Positions 46,973 through 55,622 of a stretch of 64,000 nt of DNA are shown here, piece after piece. The first letter of the stretch is position 1, and every line of letters begins with the position of its first letter. The stretch spans positions 62,001 through 126,000 of the forward strand of contig NZ_JAHLEB010000001.1 of the NCBI RefSeq assembly GCF_018861735.1, in the 5' to 3' direction. The position numbers and the translations under genes were made by a program. Source of the stretch: Clostridium lacusfryxellense (GTDB taxonomy: Bacteria; Bacillota; Clostridia; Clostridiales; Clostridiaceae). Below the pieces are notes generated by a model, which was given only the letters and a program-made list of their open reading frames with translations, was not told the origin of the DNA and ran no database searches.

Positions 46973-48742
46973 ATGTATTATAGCAATGGAAATTATGAGG
47001 CGTTTGCTCGCCCCTTAAAACCCGCTGATGTGGATAAAAAATCTGCATATTTAGTTGGTGCTGGTTTGGCATCATTGTCAGCTGCATGTTTTTTGGTTCG
47101 AGATGGTCAAATGAAGGGTGAGCGAATTCATATTTTGGAAGAACTTAGTATACCTGGAGGAGCTTGCGATGGTATTAACGACAGTCAAAAAGGGTTTATT
47201 ATCCGTGGTGGGCGTGAAATGGAAAACCACTTTGAGTGCTTATGGGATTTGTTTCGTTCAATTCCTTCTATTGAGACAGATGGTGTTTCTGTTTTGGATG
47301 AGTTTTATTGGCTCAACAAGAAAGACCCAAATTATTCTTTGATGAGAGTAACACAAGGCAGAGGTGAGGATGCTCATACCGATGGAAAGTTTGGACTAAG
47401 TGAAAAAGCTTCAAAGGAACTTGTGAAGCTTTTTATGACCCGAGATGAAGACTTATATGATAAGAAGATTTCTGATGTGTTTACAGATGAAATACTAAAA
47501 TCTAACTTCTGGCTTTACTGGAGAACAATGTTTGCCTTCAGAGATTGGCATAGCGCATTGGAAATGAAACTCTACCTTCAGAGATTTATTCATCATATTG
47601 GAGGTCTTCCAGACTTATCCGCTTTGAAATTTACTAAATACAATCAATATGAGTCATTAATTTTACCAATGGTAAAATACCTTGAATCCCATGGCGTTCA
47701 TTTCCAATATGATACCATGGTAACAAATGTTGTTTTTGATATAAAAAATGATAAAAAGTTAGCTAAGAAAATTGTTTGCATGCATGGCGGCAAGGAAGAA
47801 TGTATAGAGCTTACTAGAGATGATTTGGTGTTTATTACTAATGGAAGCTGTACAGAAAATTCTTCCCTTGGTGACGATAACAATGCACCCCAGGTTAATA
47901 ATTCTACGGGTGGGTGTTGGGATCTTTGGAGAAATATCGCAAAGCAATCTTCAGCCTTTGGTAAACCTGATAAATTTTGCACAAATACAAAACAAACAAA
48001 CTGGGAATCTTCAACAATTACCACACTTGACGATAAAATCCCTAAATATATAGAAAAGATTTGCAAACGTGATCCATTTAGTGGGAAGGTTGTTTCTGGT
48101 GGTATCATAACTGTGAAAGACTCGAATTGGCTTATGAGTTATACCCTCAATAGACAGCCTCATTTCAAAGAACAACCAAAAGACCAGATTGTAGTTTGGG
48201 TATACGGTCTATTCTCAGAGGTTCCAGGGAATTATATCAAGAAGCCAATGAGTGAATGCACTGGAGTGGAAATTACAGAGGAATGGCTTTATCATATGGG
48301 TGTTCCAGAATCTGAGATCCACGATATGGCTACAAAATCGGCTCACTCAATACCTTGTATGATGCCATATATTACTGCATTCTTTATGCCAAGAGCAAAA
48401 GGGGACAGACCTAAGGTTGTACCTGATGGAAGTGAGAACTTTGCTTTCCTTGGTCAGTTCGCCGATACACCACGTGATACGGTGTTCACAACGGAATATT
48501 CAGTGAGAACGGCTATGGAGGCAGTTTACACATTGCTAGACATAGATCGTGGTGTACCAGAGGTCTTTGCATCATGCTATGATGTCCGAGTACTTTTGGA
48601 TTCTACAGTAAAGATGATGGATGGAAATAAGCCTGGCGATAAAAAACTACCATTTATCTTTAACTTTGTTAAAAAGCAAGGATTAAAGAAGATTTCAGGA
48701 ACAGTCATTGAAGATGTATTGAAAAGATATAATATAATCTAA
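46973..48742 (+). CDS. ohyA: Oleate hydratase (myosin-cross-reactive antigen family)
   Basis: FAD-dependent enzyme of 589 residues that adds water to the cis-9 double bond of unsaturated fatty acids to give 10-hydroxy acids. The N-terminal dinucleotide motif is LVGAGLASLSAACFLVRDG (about 28-46), followed by EELSIPGGACDG and RGGREMENHFECLWDLF, both characteristic. Full length for the family. AGGAGG precedes the ATG. Such enzymes detoxify oleate and linoleate at the membrane. HypB follows 26 bases later. Confidence 0.95.
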   Translation: MYYSNGNYEAFARPLKPADVDKKSAYLVGAGLASLSAACFLVRDGQMKGERIHILEELSIPGGACDGINDSQKGFIIRGGREMENHFECLWDLFRSIPSIETDGVSVLDEFYWLNKKDPNYSLMRVTQGRGEDAHTDGKFGLSEKASKELVKLFMTRDEDLYDKKISDVFTDEILKSNFWLYWRTMFAFRDWHSALEMKLYLQRFIHHIGGLPDLSALKFTKYNQYESLILPMVKYLESHGVHFQYDTMVTNVVFDIKNDKKLAKKIVCMHGGKEECIELTRDDLVFITNGSCTENSSLGDDNNAPQVNNSTGGCWDLWRNIAKQSSAFGKPDKFCTNTKQTNWESSTITTLDDKIPKYIEKICKRDPFSGKVVSGGIITVKDSNWLMSYTLNRQPHFKEQPKDQIVVWVYGLFSEVPGNYIKKPMSECTGVEITEEWLYHMGVPESEIHDMATKSAHSIPCMMPYITAFFMPRAKGDRPKVVPDGSENFAFLGQFADTPRDTVFTTEYSVRTAMEAVYTLLDIDRGVPEVFASCYDVRVLLDSTVKMMDGNKPGDKKLPFIFNFVKKQGLKKISGTVIEDVLKRYNII

Positions 48743-48768
48743 CAATTATTAATGGGGGTGAAAATGCT

Positions 48769-49440
48769 ATGGATGTTTATAAAATTCTTGAGATCAAGAA
48801 AAGTGTTTTTGAAGACAATGATAGACAAGCGGATTTGCTAAGGGAAGGATTAAAAAAAGAAAAGACATTTTTACTAAACTTAATGTCATCACCAGGTTCG
48901 GGTAAAACAACAACGGTTTTAAGAACAATAGAAGCTTTGAGGGATGAAATGAGTATTGGAGTTTTAGAAGCCGATATTGATTCAGATGTGGATGCTTACA
49001 CTGTTGCACAGACTGATACAAAAGTAATCCAATTGCACACAGGTGGAATGTGTCATCTCGATGCAGATATGACCAAACAAGGTCTAGTAGGGCTTGGCAC
49101 AGAAGGACTTGATTTTGTAATTTTAGAAAATGTAGGAAATTTGGTATGCCCAGCTGAATTTGACACTGGAGCAGTAAAAAATGCCATGATTTTAAGTGTA
49201 CCAGAGGGGGATGACAAACCTTTAAAATACCCTTTAATGTTTTCCATTGTTGATGTTCTATTAATTAACAAGATGGATTCAATAGGCTTTTTTGATTTTG
49301 ATTTAGAAGCCGTCAAAGAAAGTGTAAAAAAATTAAATCCAAATATCAAGGTTATCCCAATCACTGCTAAAACTGGAGAGGGAATAGATGAGTGGGCGCA
49401 GTGGATACGCACAGAAGTGAAAAAATGGAACACTATTTAA
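48769..49440 (+). CDS. hypB: Hydrogenase/urease nickel-incorporation GTPase HypB
   Basis: SIMIBI-class GTPase of 223 residues that helps insert nickel into hydrogenase. The P-loop is SPGSGKTTT (41-49), the metal-site segment TGGMCHLDADM (Cys95, His96), NVGNLVCP (Cys127) and the base-specificity NKMD. It lacks an N-terminal His-rich nickel store. It lies directly downstream of oleate hydratase, an unexpected neighbour. HypA is encoded two genes on, but no hydrogenase is in this window. Confidence 0.93.
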   Translation: MDVYKILEIKKSVFEDNDRQADLLREGLKKEKTFLLNLMSSPGSGKTTTVLRTIEALRDEMSIGVLEADIDSDVDAYTVAQTDTKVIQLHTGGMCHLDADMTKQGLVGLGTEGLDFVILENVGNLVCPAEFDTGAVKNAMILSVPEGDDKPLKYPLMFSIVDVLLINKMDSIGFFDFDLEAVKESVKKLNPNIKVIPITAKTGEGIDEWAQWIRTEVKKWNTI

Positions 49441-49485
49441 ATCTTTTTTAGAGTAACCAGGTTTCGATTGAAAGGAGAAATAAAT

Positions 49486-52152
49486 GTGGTAAAGAAAAAA
49501 GTACTTGAACTGGCCAATAAGATAAATGCTGGGATTACTAGCGGGATAGTAAAAGTAAAACCTACAGATCCAGAATATAGAATTCTAGAGCCCGTTGTTA
49601 CAGATGAAATGGCAGAAATAGCACTTAAATTAGAAATTCGTAAACCTAAAAGCGTAAAGGAAATTGCAACTCTCTGCGGTAAACCAGCAGATGAGGTAGA
49701 AAAAATTCTATTTAAAATGGCAGTTGATGGTGTTATTAAATTAGAAGAGGAAGAAGGTGTTGATAAGTACTTCCTAGAGCTTTATGTTCCTGGTGTTATG
49801 GAATACATGGTTGCACATAAAGAAAATGTTGCAAAGTATCCAGTAATCGCTGAGTGTTTTGAAGAATATACAAGAAAATTAGGTGCATTAATGGCAGGAA
49901 ACATTCCAATAGGAATGGGCGTAATGAGAGTTATACCAATTGAAAGCGCCATTGATGGGGATACAAGAAGAGCCTCTTATGAGGAAACTGCATACCTTCT
50001 TAATAAACATGAGGTGTTCTCTGTTGCAGATTGTGCATGTCGTACATCTATGAGAGTTATCGGTCAAGGTTGTGGACATACTGTTGAAGAAATGTGTATT
50101 CAGCTTGGACCAGCTGCTGAGTACTATATTCGTACAGGAAGAGGCAGAAAAATCACTAGGGAAGAGGCTATTGCTATTTGCAAGCAGGCTGAAAAAGAGG
50201 GTATGGTACATTCTATACCAAATTTATCAGGACCAGGGAATGCTCTTGCCATTTGTAATTGTTGCGGATGTTCTTGCTTTGGTCTTAGAAATACAACCTT
50301 CTATAAAAATCCTGATTGGTCAAGGTCAAACTATGTAGCAGTAGTGGATAAAGATAAATGTGTTGCTTGTGGAGAGTGCGTTGAGTATTGCCAAGCCAGT
50401 GCGGCAACACTAGGACAAAATTTATGTACAAAGAATCCTGCTCCCGCTCCTAAGGAAAAAGACACACCACGCGATACGAAGTGGGGAAAAGACAAATGGA
50501 ATTTTGATTATCGTCATCGTAAATTCGTTGAGGAGAGTGGAACAAGCCCATGTAAATCTGAATGTCCAGCGCACATAGCTATCCAAGGGTATATCAAGAT
50601 GGCATCTCAAGGTAAATATAGAGAAGCATTAGAACTTATAAAGAAAGAAAATCCATTGCCAGCAATCTGCGGACGTATTTGTCCAAGAAAGTGTGAATCT
50701 GCTTGTACAAGAGCAGATGTGGATGAAGCAATTGCCGTTGATGATATTAAAAGATTCATTGCAGAACAGGATTTAAATTCTAAGCAGCGTTTTGTACCTG
50801 AAAAGAATCTGCCAAAAGCAGAAAAAATAGCTGTAGTTGGGGCAGGCCCTGCGGGAATTTCTTGTGCTTATTTCCTAGCAATTGAGGGTTATAAGGTAAC
50901 AGTGTTTGAAAAGCAAAAGGTGCTCGGTGGCATGTTAACACTTGGAATTCCGTCATTTAGGTTAGGAAAAGAAATAGTAAATGAAGAAATAGACATTTTG
51001 AAAGAATTAGGGGTAGAATTTAAAACAGGAATTGAGATTGGCAAGGATGTTCTTCTTCCAGAACTCAGAAAGAATGGCTACAGTGCATTTTATATAGCAA
51101 TTGGTGCTCAAGCTGGTAGAAACATAGGTCTTGATGGCGAAAATGCGATAGGGGTAACAACAGGTGTAGATTTCTTACGCAAAGTAGGTTTAGGTGAAGA
51201 TTTGAAAATGGAAGGACCAGCTATTGTAATTGGTGGAGGAAATGTTGCTATTGATGTTGCCAGAACCGTTGAAAGAATTGGTGCATCAAAAATAGATATG
51301 TATTGTTTAGAAAATAGACAAGAAATGCCAGCACTTGAAGAAGAAATTAATGAAGCATTGTCAGAAGACATTGCTATCAACAATTCCTGGGGTCCAAAAC
51401 GAATTCTTCATGAAAATGGCCATGTTATCGGTGTGGAATTTAAAAAATGTATTTCTGTATTCGATGAAAATAGAAAATTTAACCCTAAATTCGATGAAAA
51501 TACAACAAAGATTGTTAAAGCAAACAACGTGCTTATATCAGTTGGTCAAGGAATAGACTTAGGCGGATTATTAAAGGATTCCAAAATCGAATTAAATCCA
51601 AATAATACAATAAAAGCTGATCCAATCACTTTCCAAACAGGTGAACCTGATGTATTTGTCGGTGGAGATGTATTAACGGGTCCTAAGTTTGCTATAGATG
51701 CTATTGCGCTTGGAAAGCAAGGATCAATTTCAATTCATCGTTATGTTCATGGAGATAATTTGACATTATGCCGTGAGAGAGAATATCATGCTCTTGATAA
51801 AGAAAACTTAAACATGGATGGTTATGATCGCTTGCCAAGGCAAAGAGCCCTTCATGTAGAGGCAAGCAAAGCAAAAGAAACCTTTAAGGATTTGCGTGTT
51901 ACATTTACGCAGGAACAAATAAAGAAGGAGACTGAGCGTTGCCTTAGCTGCGGTGCTACATTTGTAGATCAATATCAATGTGTAGGCTGTGGAGTTTGTA
52001 CTACAAAATGTAAATTTGACGCAATTTCACTTATAAGAAAATATGACAGTTCTGGTTTAGATCTTAAGGCAATGAAACCTGCAGTTATAAAACATGTTAT
52101 CAAACGTCAAGGGAAAATCGCAGTGAAAAATGCGAAAAAATTATTCTCATAA
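49486..52152 (+). CDS. Fe-S/FAD NAD(P)-dependent oxidoreductase (GltD-like)
   Basis: 888 residues from GTG 49486, chosen for AAGGAG just upstream; a TTG at 49468 would place that site inside the gene. Order: N-terminal helical/winged region (1-270) with Cys-rich CACRTS and CNCCGCSC; ferredoxin motif CVACGECVEYC near 285; a glutamate-synthase-type Fe-S region with CGRICPRKCESAC near 400; FAD Rossmann VVGAGPAGISCAYFLA near 445; NAD(P) fold VIGGGNVAIDVAR near 580; C-terminal CLSCGA and CVGCGVCTTKC. It probably moves electrons between NAD(P)H, flavin and ferredoxin-like partners. Sits between hypB and hypA. Confidence 0.87.
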   Translation: MVKKKVLELANKINAGITSGIVKVKPTDPEYRILEPVVTDEMAEIALKLEIRKPKSVKEIATLCGKPADEVEKILFKMAVDGVIKLEEEEGVDKYFLELYVPGVMEYMVAHKENVAKYPVIAECFEEYTRKLGALMAGNIPIGMGVMRVIPIESAIDGDTRRASYEETAYLLNKHEVFSVADCACRTSMRVIGQGCGHTVEEMCIQLGPAAEYYIRTGRGRKITREEAIAICKQAEKEGMVHSIPNLSGPGNALAICNCCGCSCFGLRNTTFYKNPDWSRSNYVAVVDKDKCVACGECVEYCQASAATLGQNLCTKNPAPAPKEKDTPRDTKWGKDKWNFDYRHRKFVEESGTSPCKSECPAHIAIQGYIKMASQGKYREALELIKKENPLPAICGRICPRKCESACTRADVDEAIAVDDIKRFIAEQDLNSKQRFVPEKNLPKAEKIAVVGAGPAGISCAYFLAIEGYKVTVFEKQKVLGGMLTLGIPSFRLGKEIVNEEIDILKELGVEFKTGIEIGKDVLLPELRKNGYSAFYIAIGAQAGRNIGLDGENAIGVTTGVDFLRKVGLGEDLKMEGPAIVIGGGNVAIDVARTVERIGASKIDMYCLENRQEMPALEEEINEALSEDIAINNSWGPKRILHENGHVIGVEFKKCISVFDENRKFNPKFDENTTKIVKANNVLISVGQGIDLGGLLKDSKIELNPNNTIKADPITFQTGEPDVFVGGDVLTGPKFAIDAIALGKQGSISIHRYVHGDNLTLCREREYHALDKENLNMDGYDRLPRQRALHVEASKAKETFKDLRVTFTQEQIKKETERCLSCGATFVDQYQCVGCGVCTTKCKFDAISLIRKYDSSGLDLKAMKPAVIKHVIKRQGKIAVKNAKKLFS

Positions 52153-52197
52153 TTAGTATTGATATTCTTTATATTTTGACAAGAGAGGTGAGTTAAT

Positions 52198-52539
52198 TTG
52201 CATGAACTGGGAGTTGTATTTGAAATTATAAAAACTGTTGAAAATTTTGCAGAACAAAACCAATTAAAAAAAATCGATACATTGGTTCTTCAAATTGGTG
52301 AACTTTCATCGATGATTCCGAGATATATTGAAGCCTGTTACCCAGCTGCAGTGGAGGGTACGGTATTGCAAGATACGAAACTTGAAATTGAAGTTTTACC
52401 GGGGAATGGTATTTGCAAAAAGTGTAATAAAGTTTTTAATTTAATTGAGAATAGTAATACATGTCCAAAGTGCGGAAGTAAACATTGGGAGTTATTATGT
52501 GGGAAAGAGTTTATGATAAAGGAAATCATTGCATGCTAA
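52198..52539 (+). CDS. hypA: Hydrogenase nickel-insertion protein HypA
   Basis: 113-residue metallochaperone starting at TTG after AGAGAGGTG. The N-terminal Met-His-Glu nickel-binding motif is present, and two CxxC pairs (CKKC near 74, CPKC near 91) form the zinc site. It partners HypB. Last gene before a terminator in the ohyA-hypB-oxidoreductase-hypA cluster. Confidence 0.93.
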   Translation: MHELGVVFEIIKTVENFAEQNQLKKIDTLVLQIGELSSMIPRYIEACYPAAVEGTVLQDTKLEIEVLPGNGICKKCNKVFNLIENSNTCPKCGSKHWELLCGKEFMIKEIIAC

Positions 52540-52555
52540 AATAATATTTAGAGAC

Positions 52556-52599
52556 TGATAAAAGGGGTGTTCATATTTATGAACCCCCTTTTATCAGTG
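52556..52599. terminator. Terminator (GAGTTCA-like family, copy 6)
   Basis: CTGATAAAAGGGG plus GTTCAT pair with ATGAAC plus CCCCTTTTATCAG, one bulged T. It ends the hypA operon and faces the small minus-strand gene at 52649. Confidence 0.85.
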
Positions 52600-52648
52600 C
52601 GCCCGGAATGGTTGTAGTTTATATATTAAAAACATAATTGTTAAAATA

Positions 52649-52993
52649 TTAAGTTTGACCTCTTATTTCTTCTAGTTTAAAGTGTAATAACATTTGGATT
52701 TTAATAACATTTGTTAAGGTTTGGTTAACTGTGGAGTCTAAACTAATTAACTCATCAATATTTGTAGCAAGAGCGATTCCTCTTTGTATTTTTTCGCCTT
52801 CTACATTTATTATATGGGCTAATTCTATTTCTTGTAATGCTATTGATTCAATTATATCTGTTACTGCTTGTGATTTACAACGAGGGGTTACACCTTTATT
52901 TGAAATATGACATCTTTTGCAATCTTCATCAGAGACCCTCACATTAGGAGCGTGTAAATAATAATAATGGTTTCCACTTTTAATAATATCCAT
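52649..52993 (-). CDS. Small spore-surface-like protein, Cys-containing N-terminus
   Basis: 114 residues. The core (about 45-108) TDIIESIALQEIELAHIIN, then GEKIQRGIALATNIDELISL and NVIKIQMLLHFKLEEI is a helical repeat shared with the next gene and reminiscent of clostridial and bacillar spore/exosporium proteins. The N-terminal 44 residues (SGNHYYYLHAPNVRV, CKRCHIS, PRCK) are unique to this copy and could bind metal. A truncated copy lies at 44029. GGAGG ribosome site. Spore role inferred. Confidence 0.7.
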   Translation of the reverse strand: MDIIKSGNHYYYLHAPNVRVSDEDCKRCHISNKGVTPRCKSQAVTDIIESIALQEIELAHIINVEGEKIQRGIALATNIDELISLDSTVNQTLTNVIKIQMLLHFKLEEIRGQT

Positions 52994-53128
52994 AATATAC
53001 CTCCATTAAAGGACAATATTTATATGTTATATAATCATCAATTATTTTTTGAAACTATTAATATGGAACCAAGTTTAACTTTAAATTTAAACTTGATCCC
53101 CATAAATTGATACAGGTAGAGTCATTTA

Positions 53129-53425
53129 CTAATATTCACACTCAGGTTCTTTTTTTGGAATAAATTTAGCTATCTCTTCTAATTTGAATTGTAATAACAT
53201 CTGAATTTTAATAACATTTGTTAATGTATCTTTTATTGAAGCATTTAGTCTAACTAACTCATCGATATCACAAGCGAGTTCTTTTCCTTTTTGTATTTTT
53301 TCGCCTTCAGCATTTATTATATGAGCGAGTCCTGTCTCCTCTAATGCTATTGATTCGATTATATCTGTAATTGCTTGTTCCCTAGTTACTGGATATTTAG
53401 GTGCTTGAATTACTGGTGCTGACAT
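53129..53425 (-). CDS. Small spore-surface-like protein, paralogue
   Basis: 98 residues with the same helical core (TDIIESIALEETGLAHIINA, GEKIQKG, NVIKIQMLLQFKLEEI) but a short Pro-rich N-terminus and a KKEPECEY tail. Its upstream region contains CATATTATA on the minus strand (53502-53494), which fits the sigma-K -10 pattern CATA-N3-TA, though I could not find a clean -35. Sits as a tandem paralogue with its own promoter space. Confidence 0.7.
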   Translation of the reverse strand: MSAPVIQAPKYPVTREQAITDIIESIALEETGLAHIINAEGEKIQKGKELACDIDELVRLNASIKDTLTNVIKIQMLLQFKLEEIAKFIPKKEPECEY

Positions 53426-53560
53426 ATAAACATCTCCTATATATTTATTTTTTACGTATTCTCATTTAAATTGTTCAATCATTATTACAATAATATAATA
53501 TGTAGCAACACTACTAATTGCCCTTGAATTTCACTTCGTTTAAAAATATAAAAGCCTCTT

Positions 53561-53568
53561 CATACAAT
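53561..53568 (+). promoter_or_regulatory. Possible sporulation-type -10 (CATACAAT)
   Basis: CATACAAT equals the sigma-E -10 consensus core, 52 bases before the small Cys-rich ORF. The -35 match is weak, and a TATAAT at 53584 is an alternative vegetative -10. Confidence 0.3.
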
Positions 53569-53619
53569 CTACATAACCTTGGATTATAATACCAATATAG
53601 ATTGTTTGGAGGTGTTATT

Positions 53620-53724
53620 ATGGATTGTTCAACTTTAGTTCAATGTATTCATGAATGTATCGCACATGGCGTACGTGGTCAAGAATTAGCAAATTGTATT
53701 ATGATGATGGTAAAGGCTAAATAG
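53620..53724 (+). CDS. 34-residue Cys-rich small protein
   Basis: MDCSTLVQCIHECIAHGVRG, then ELANCIMMMVKAK; four Cys and two His in an amphipathic pattern. TTGGAGGTG lies seven bases before the ATG, and a strong terminator starts 32 bases after the stop, so this is a complete transcription unit. No family recognised. Position beside two spore-surface-like genes hints at a sporulation product; a signalling or metal-binding peptide is also possible. Confidence 0.6.
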   Translation: MDCSTLVQCIHECIAHGVRGQELANCIMMMVKAK

Positions 53725-53756
53725 ACTTTTTTAAATTTAACATTTATGTTACTTTA

Positions 53757-53808
53757 AAATAGAAATAAAGAATACTTTTTACTACAAAAGTATTCTTTAT
53801 TTCTATTT
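53757..53808 (+). terminator. Intrinsic terminator after the small Cys-rich gene
   Basis: AATAGAAATAAAGAATACTTTT pairs in reverse complement with the segment ending ATTTCTATT (stem above 20 bp, short loop), then TATTTATT. Confidence 0.85.
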
Positions 53809-53958
53809 ATTTATTAGTTCATCGGTTATTCTCAAGATAAAGAGATCTATTTTGTTAAATTTAAAAGAACTATGTTATGATAAACATACAAAGAGGGCAA
53901 CATATGATAAACTAGTAAGACTAACAAAACTTACGAGGAAGAATAGAGGTGTATTAAA

Positions 53959-54606
53959 ATGGAATTTATCAATGGCATATTTAATAAAAAAACCCAAAAT
54001 GTAATAAATGATTACATAAATAAACTTCCAGAAGATATACAGTACATAGATTCTTATATAGAGACAATGAAACCAGCCTTAGCGAAGAATAATATAACTA
54101 CTGTTGAATTATTTTATTCATTTGATGGAAGAGAGTTATTCGATAAAATCAAGAATGAAAATTCATCGAAGAATATTTTAGTTCTATACAAAGGAAATAT
54201 TGATAATGTAATCGCAAAAAATGGATATATAAATGTGTATCATTCAAAAAAAGGCAATTACTCTTTAGTTGTTTTTCAACATCAATTTATATATGAAGAA
54301 TTATTTGGAGTTGAATTATGGAATGATGGAAGTTCAACACCTCAGAAAATACATGCATTTAACTGTTACATAGCAGAAAAAATTAATTATTTTGCAGGTA
54401 TGAAATGTAAGGTTATGGGTATTGGTATTGGAAATATCAACAAGAAACAGTATCAAAATTTAATGGAAGATTATCACAACATAGTTAAGACACCATTAAA
54501 TAAAACAACTCCAGGTAAAGTAGCAATATATACAGGAGTTGCATCAACAATTGGGGCCGGATTGCTTTTAGGTCTAAAGATATGGTCGAAAAAGGGAAAA
54601 AAATAA
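53959..54606 (+). CDS. Hypothetical protein with C-terminal membrane anchor
   Basis: 215 residues. A mixed alpha/beta soluble part (about 1-180, with ILVLYKGNIDNVIAKNGYIN and SLVVFQHQF) ends in a hydrophobic Gly/Ala-rich segment (VAIYTGVASTIGAGLLLGL) and a basic KKGKK tail, suggesting a tail-anchored membrane protein. Good GAGG ribosome site and its own terminator. I do not recognise the family. Confidence 0.6.
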   Translation: MEFINGIFNKKTQNVINDYINKLPEDIQYIDSYIETMKPALAKNNITTVELFYSFDGRELFDKIKNENSSKNILVLYKGNIDNVIAKNGYINVYHSKKGNYSLVVFQHQFIYEELFGVELWNDGSSTPQKIHAFNCYIAEKINYFAGMKCKVMGIGIGNINKKQYQNLMEDYHNIVKTPLNKTTPGKVAIYTGVASTIGAGLLLGLKIWSKKGKK

Positions 54607-54632
54607 TAAAGAAAATTATATGTTTAATAAAA

Positions 54633-54664
54633 TAAGTCACGCTTATATTAGCGTGACTTTTTTA
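54633..54664. terminator. Intrinsic terminator
   Basis: AAGTCACGC, AT-rich loop, GCGTGACTT then TTTTT. Confidence 0.88.
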
Positions 54665-54666
54665 TG

Positions 54667-54880
54667 CTATATTTCAGATAGTTTTTTTAAATGCTTTTCA
54701 GAAATTTCATTTATTTTATCCACTCTCAATTTATATTTTTTAGTATCAACAAGAAAATCTGTAGTTAACCATGTATTCACGATTTCAAGTGCTATCCCTG
54801 AACCAATTATTTTTGCACCGATACAAAGGACATTTGTATTAGAATGTGAACGTGCTAATTTTGCACAAAATGGATCTTGA
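54667..54880 (-). pseudogene. RpiB/LacAB-family isomerase, C-terminal remnant
   Basis: The minus strand reads DPFCAKLARSHSNTNVLCIG, then KIIGSGIALEIVNTWL and a KINEISEKHLKKL tail, matching the last third of ribose-5-phosphate isomerase B or LacB. The catalytic N-terminal part is missing; the break near 54880 joins it head-to-head to an alcohol dehydrogenase fragment. Confidence 0.82.
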
Positions 54881-55268
54881 AATAGATCATTTAAAATCAG
54901 TAAAAGGAACCAAGGCAATGCTCGTTATTGGTTCTCAAAGATGAATAAAGGATGGAACAGTTCCAAAGATACAAGAATTATTGAAACAAGCTAATATTGA
55001 AACTTCAATATTTTCAGGAGTTGAAAATGATCCTTCAGTTGCAACAGTTATGAACGGTGTTGAAGCTATGAACAATTTTAATCCTGATTTAATAATTGGT
55101 ATAGGTGGGGGAACTCCAATAGATGCTGCTAAAGCAATGTGGATATTTTATGAGTATCCAGAATTCACTTTCGAAGAAGCTGCTAAACCATTTAACTTAC
55201 CAGAGCTTAGACAAAAAGCTAAGTTTATAGCTATATCAACTACAAGTGGTACTGTGGTACAGAAGTAA
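54872..55268 (+). pseudogene. Iron-containing alcohol dehydrogenase (AdhE C-terminal-like), remnant
   Basis: EIDHLKSVKGTKAMLVIGSQ, an in-frame TGA at about 54941, then TVPKIQELLKQANIE, GVENDPSVATVMNGVEAM, IGIGGGTPIDAAKAMWIFYE and FIAISTTSGT are typical of iron alcohol dehydrogenases. The SGTGTEV motif is broken by a two-base insertion (GGTACTGTGGTACAG), after which the frame ends. Both ends are missing. Confidence 0.87.
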
Positions 55269-55284
55269 ATTTCTAAATATATAC

Positions 55285-55333
55285 AAAAGGTATAGCTAAT
55301 TAAATTAATAATTAGCTATACCTTTTATTTTTT
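55285..55333 (+). terminator. Intrinsic terminator after the alcohol dehydrogenase remnant
   Basis: AAAAGGTATAGCTAATTA pairs with TAATTAGCTATACCTTTT over six bases, then ATTTTTT. Confidence 0.88.
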
Positions 55334-55350
55334 ATATAAATAAATAGATT

Positions 55351-55520
55351 TTAAGATTTATGATTTGGGTGATTGTAATTATCTACAAAATACTTTCCCC
55401 ATTTATCCATTGCTTCTAAAATAGGAATTAAATCTTCTGCCATTTTAGTAAGTGAATATTCAACCATAGGCGGTACTTGAGAATAAACAGTCCTATGAAC
55501 TAGTCCATCTTCTGGCATAG
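55351..55520 (-). pseudogene. HxlR-family regulator, C-terminal remnant
   Basis: EDGLVHRTVYSQVPPMVEYS, then LTKMAEDLIPILEAMDKWG is the C-terminal half of an HxlR winged helix. The N-terminal Cys and the first helices are absent. A start at 55539 can be read but its first residues do not belong to the family. Confidence 0.75.
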
Positions 55521-55622
55521 TATCACTTCCTTGTACCATAATTATATATGAAAGGTACTAGTGAAAGCAATTTTCAAAAATTCATTCATAAGACAAGTGG
55601 TTATTTTAAAATAGTTTATATT

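Noticed and set aside
47698-48108. 136-codon minus-strand ORF inside oleate hydratase
   Set aside because: Antisense shadow without ribosome site or family resemblance.
54620-54880. 86-codon plus-strand ORF over the RpiB remnant
   Set aside because: Antisense to a recognisable RpiB fragment and starting inside a terminator.
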